From Chaunax sp. Z400 (Eukaryota; Chordata; Actinopteri; Lophiiformes; Chaunacidae): DNA of 64,000 nucleotides. The number at the start of each line of letters is the position of its first letter. Positions within the stretch are counted from its first letter, which is position 1. The position numbers were made by a program, and so were the translations under genes. Under the pieces are notes generated by a model, which was not told where the DNA came from, made no database searches, and worked only from the letters and a program-made list of their open reading frames with translations. Shown piece after piece: positions 61,469 to 64,000 of this stretch. The stretch spans positions 6,739,001 through 6,803,000 of the forward strand of contig CM075202.1 in assembly GCA_037577475.1 (NCBI GenBank). The letters run 5' to 3'.

Positions 61469-62894
61469 GCAATGTGTTGCATTCCCACATTCATAGATGT
61501 TATAGATTTGTTAGTCAAAGCATCATTTCCTCAAGGTTGGCATCCTCACCTTGGAAGAAAGCAGAGGGATCAAACGCACGAGGTGTTTGTGTTTCTGAGT
61601 GTAGTAGAGAAGTGTGTGTGTGTAAACTTGAGCAGCCACGAACATATGAATGAACAAACCTCCAAATTTAGACTTCCAGTAGATGCAAAGAAAGTTTTTA
61701 ATTGTCAAACAAAATGAGTTTTGTTTGTCTATCAGCCTACAGGGCTCTCATTCCCCGCAGGGACTGGACCCGGCCTGAGACTGATTGTCTACAACATTCC
61801 AAAGAAAAGGTCGATTTCTTTATATTCACGTTACACACCTGAAAGGGGGGGTTAGGGGGGTATTAAAAGAGACAGAGAGAAAAAGAGAAAATATAACATG
61901 CATAAAATTCTCCCAGATGAACATTGTCACTCATATTGTCTTGTAATAGCTGCTCCGATGCCTCTTTAAAAACAAACTTTACATGAGTGTAATATACAAA
62001 ACTGGACAAAAATGAGTAAGATGTATAATATATATTTATATATAAATTTATTTATATTAATTTGTACAAGGGAGAAAGTGGAACCTTGGTCATTTTTTCT
62101 CAAATTCTCCAGAGAAAGCATTACCACCCCCAAAACAAGACAATGTGGTGAGTTAATAAAAAGCCTTCTTTTAAAATCTCTGAAACCATATTCAACATCA
62201 AAACGGCAACAGTCACAACAACTGACAACTGATGCTGTACTTTCACAGAGAGATAGGTTTTGAACACCTGCATTAGGAATGAGTGGGAGTTACGATTTAG
62301 ACTAGAGGACAATGGAGAGTCATAGCGGGCCACAAATACCAGTCCATTTTGGACCAATGACAAGTGAGAACACTTCATATCTTTGACAGTCAGTCAGTTC
62401 AATTTAAGCGGTAAACCCCTTGAATAAATGAAATATATTTTATGCATCATATTGTTTGTTTTTCCTTTTTTTTTTGCAACGGTTTTCCATGATTACCTAC
62501 AACAGAAACGAGCCCAATCCTGTTATCAGCCCACCTCAACACATTCTACCTTGGGCAGCGCAAAAGTGTGACAAGACACGCAAAAGAGAGAAGACGAGCA
62601 ACACAGTTAGTGTGCTGTCATTTATGTCAGTGCACAATTGTTGCTAGATAGCAGAGGTTAAGTCTCACACAACCAGATTTTTGCTAATAAAAGCAAGTGT
62701 CCACCTTGGTTTAAGGAAAAACATGTTCTAAGCTGCGAGAAGGTGAATGCCGAGCGTCGGTGGCTACGGAGCTGAGTGTCGACGTTTGCTGAAACCGTGC
62801 TGTGAGCAGGAATGTTCGGAGGGTTCAAGGTGGTGGTGTGTTTTTTTTTGTTTTTAACAGGACGCTGGTGTCAGCTGACAGCGCAGGAGCTCAC

Positions 62895-62946
62895 CTGAAG
62901 AAGACTGGCATAGTTTATATACTGAGGATCGGTTGGTAGAGAAAGA
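62895..62946 (-). CDS. Tentative exon of an unidentified - strand gene
   Basis: A 52-bp interval preceded on the - strand by a strong acceptor ('ctctttgcctctttcag') and followed by the donor GTGAGC. One frame reads LSLPTDPQYINYASLLQ, which looks like a tyrosine-containing cytoplasmic tail. Reading through the donor reaches a stop at 62871. No family recognised; could be chance. Confidence 0.2.
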
Positions 62947-64000
62947 CTGAAAGAGGCAAAGAGAAGGACATTACAAAGAAGGTAAAATTTTTAGCCGTTT
63001 TTTGGTTAATGGGTATCCACTACAGTTCTTTCACGAAGAACCTGAGCTATTCAATAATTTCAGATTCAACATTTTCGCGGTACATTCAGGGGACGTTACT
63101 TAATCTATCTCCAAATACGGATCCGATTGAGACGGTTTCTGATGGCCTTTTCACTCCAAGTCAATCCGATATAAAGTGCAAAATTAGATTGTATTTGCAA
63201 ATTCCTGGAATAAATTGATTAATCTACGTGTGTAAAAAAGTCATTTAAAATACATTTTTTATAAAGGTGAAAAAATGTTTTTAAAAAAACCCTGGTTAAC
63301 AAGGTTATTGTTAAACAGCAAAGAAGCAAACTTCACTGCAGAAAATATATACACGAGGCACCTCAAGTTTGGTATTCAGTTAATGGAAAGAAAAAAAAAC
63401 TTTTTTTTTTCCGAGAATGAGACAAAAAGCTGAGACAGATCAGATACTGACTAAATTCACTGAGAGGGATTCTCCCACTGAAGGGTTTCTTATGAGAACT
63501 AACTAGCAATACCTTGAAATTAATGGTTTAGTGCTGCTCCAGTGTTAATTCTACATGCCCAAGTCGATGAGAGGAAATGCTTGTATTAGTAAGGTGCATA
63601 GCTATTGGTTGCAAATGTTTTCTTTCTTCCTGTAAACGAGTGATAGCACTTCAGGCACAAAAGATCTCATTGGCAAGGTGGAGACGCCTCGAAACTGATC
63701 TAACTTTCAGACGTCGTGCAGAATGTCACTGAGAGGCCACTATGAGGGACAGATGGCGTCCAGAACGAGCAAGAAGGAGACCAACATGCAAAGAGAAACG
63801 GCAGCAGAACGTCGCTGTGTGAGAGATGAACGAAAGGGCCGCTAAAATCATGTCCAGTGATGGTGAGGTTTGCATATGAGATCCATCAAACATCTTGAAG
63901 CTTTGGTCATTTACTATTGACAAATGCAAAAAAGGTTACATCAGTCAGACAATTAGAAAATTAAAAAATAAAAGCCCACTAATATACACAACAACCAGGC

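Larger units (their letters stand above)
60935..64000. other. Probable 3' end region of an unidentified - strand gene
   Basis: No + strand gene is seen. On the - strand an AATAAA (61468-61463) could end a transcript coming from beyond 64000. The sequence between about 62690 and 63000, and again at 63640-63900, is richer in GC and CpG than the AT-rich DNA around it, and it holds two candidate exons described in the findings. I could not identify the gene. About 61000-61450 holds nothing recognised. Confidence 0.35.

Overview
This window is nuclear DNA from a ray-finned fish, most likely a percomorph-type teleost. The evidence is split protein-coding genes with GT-AG introns, abundant (CA)n microsatellites, and Tc1/mariner, hAT, SINE and palindromic repeats typical of fish. 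The proteins are close to their human counterparts. Species cannot be named from the sequence alone.

Four genes lie head to tail on the + strand. (1) 3086-14284 is the last 17 coding exons of dnmt3a, a de novo DNA cytosine methyltransferase; its 5' exons lie before the window. (2) About 22040-38130 is dpysl5 (CRMP5), with a non-coding first exon, 13 coding exons and 570 aa. (3) About 39300-46950 is mapre3 (EB3), a microtubule plus-end binding protein with an optional 42-bp in-frame exon. (4) About 47900-60005 is tmem214, an ER/nuclear-envelope membrane protein with 17 exons and 686 aa. I rebuilt every reading frame exon by exon and all splice phases agree. The four human orthologues all lie in 2p23, with DPYSL5, MAPRE3 and TMEM214 as near neighbours, so the block is conserved. 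The human DNMT3B-MAPRE1 neighbourhood on chromosome 20 looks like its paralogous partner.

Beyond tmem214 there is a short inverted-repeat transposon (60413-60608) and a tRNA-Asp(GTC) gene on the - strand (60863-60934). The last 3 kb probably belongs to the 3' end of a convergent, unidentified - strand gene.

The most unusual object is inside dpysl5 intron 3. On the - strand (30881 down to 29532) four small exons join with canonical splice sites and compatible phases into a 178-codon open frame. Its C-terminus looks like the coiled-coil tail of fish Myb/SANT-like (PIF/Harbinger-type) proteins, but the DNA-binding domain is missing. The gene has its own CRE/YY1-like promoter and sits beside a decayed hAT-like element.

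The genes are not an operon. Their link is conserved synteny. dpysl5 and mapre3 both act on the neuronal cytoskeleton, dnmt3a writes DNA methylation and tmem214 works at the ER.
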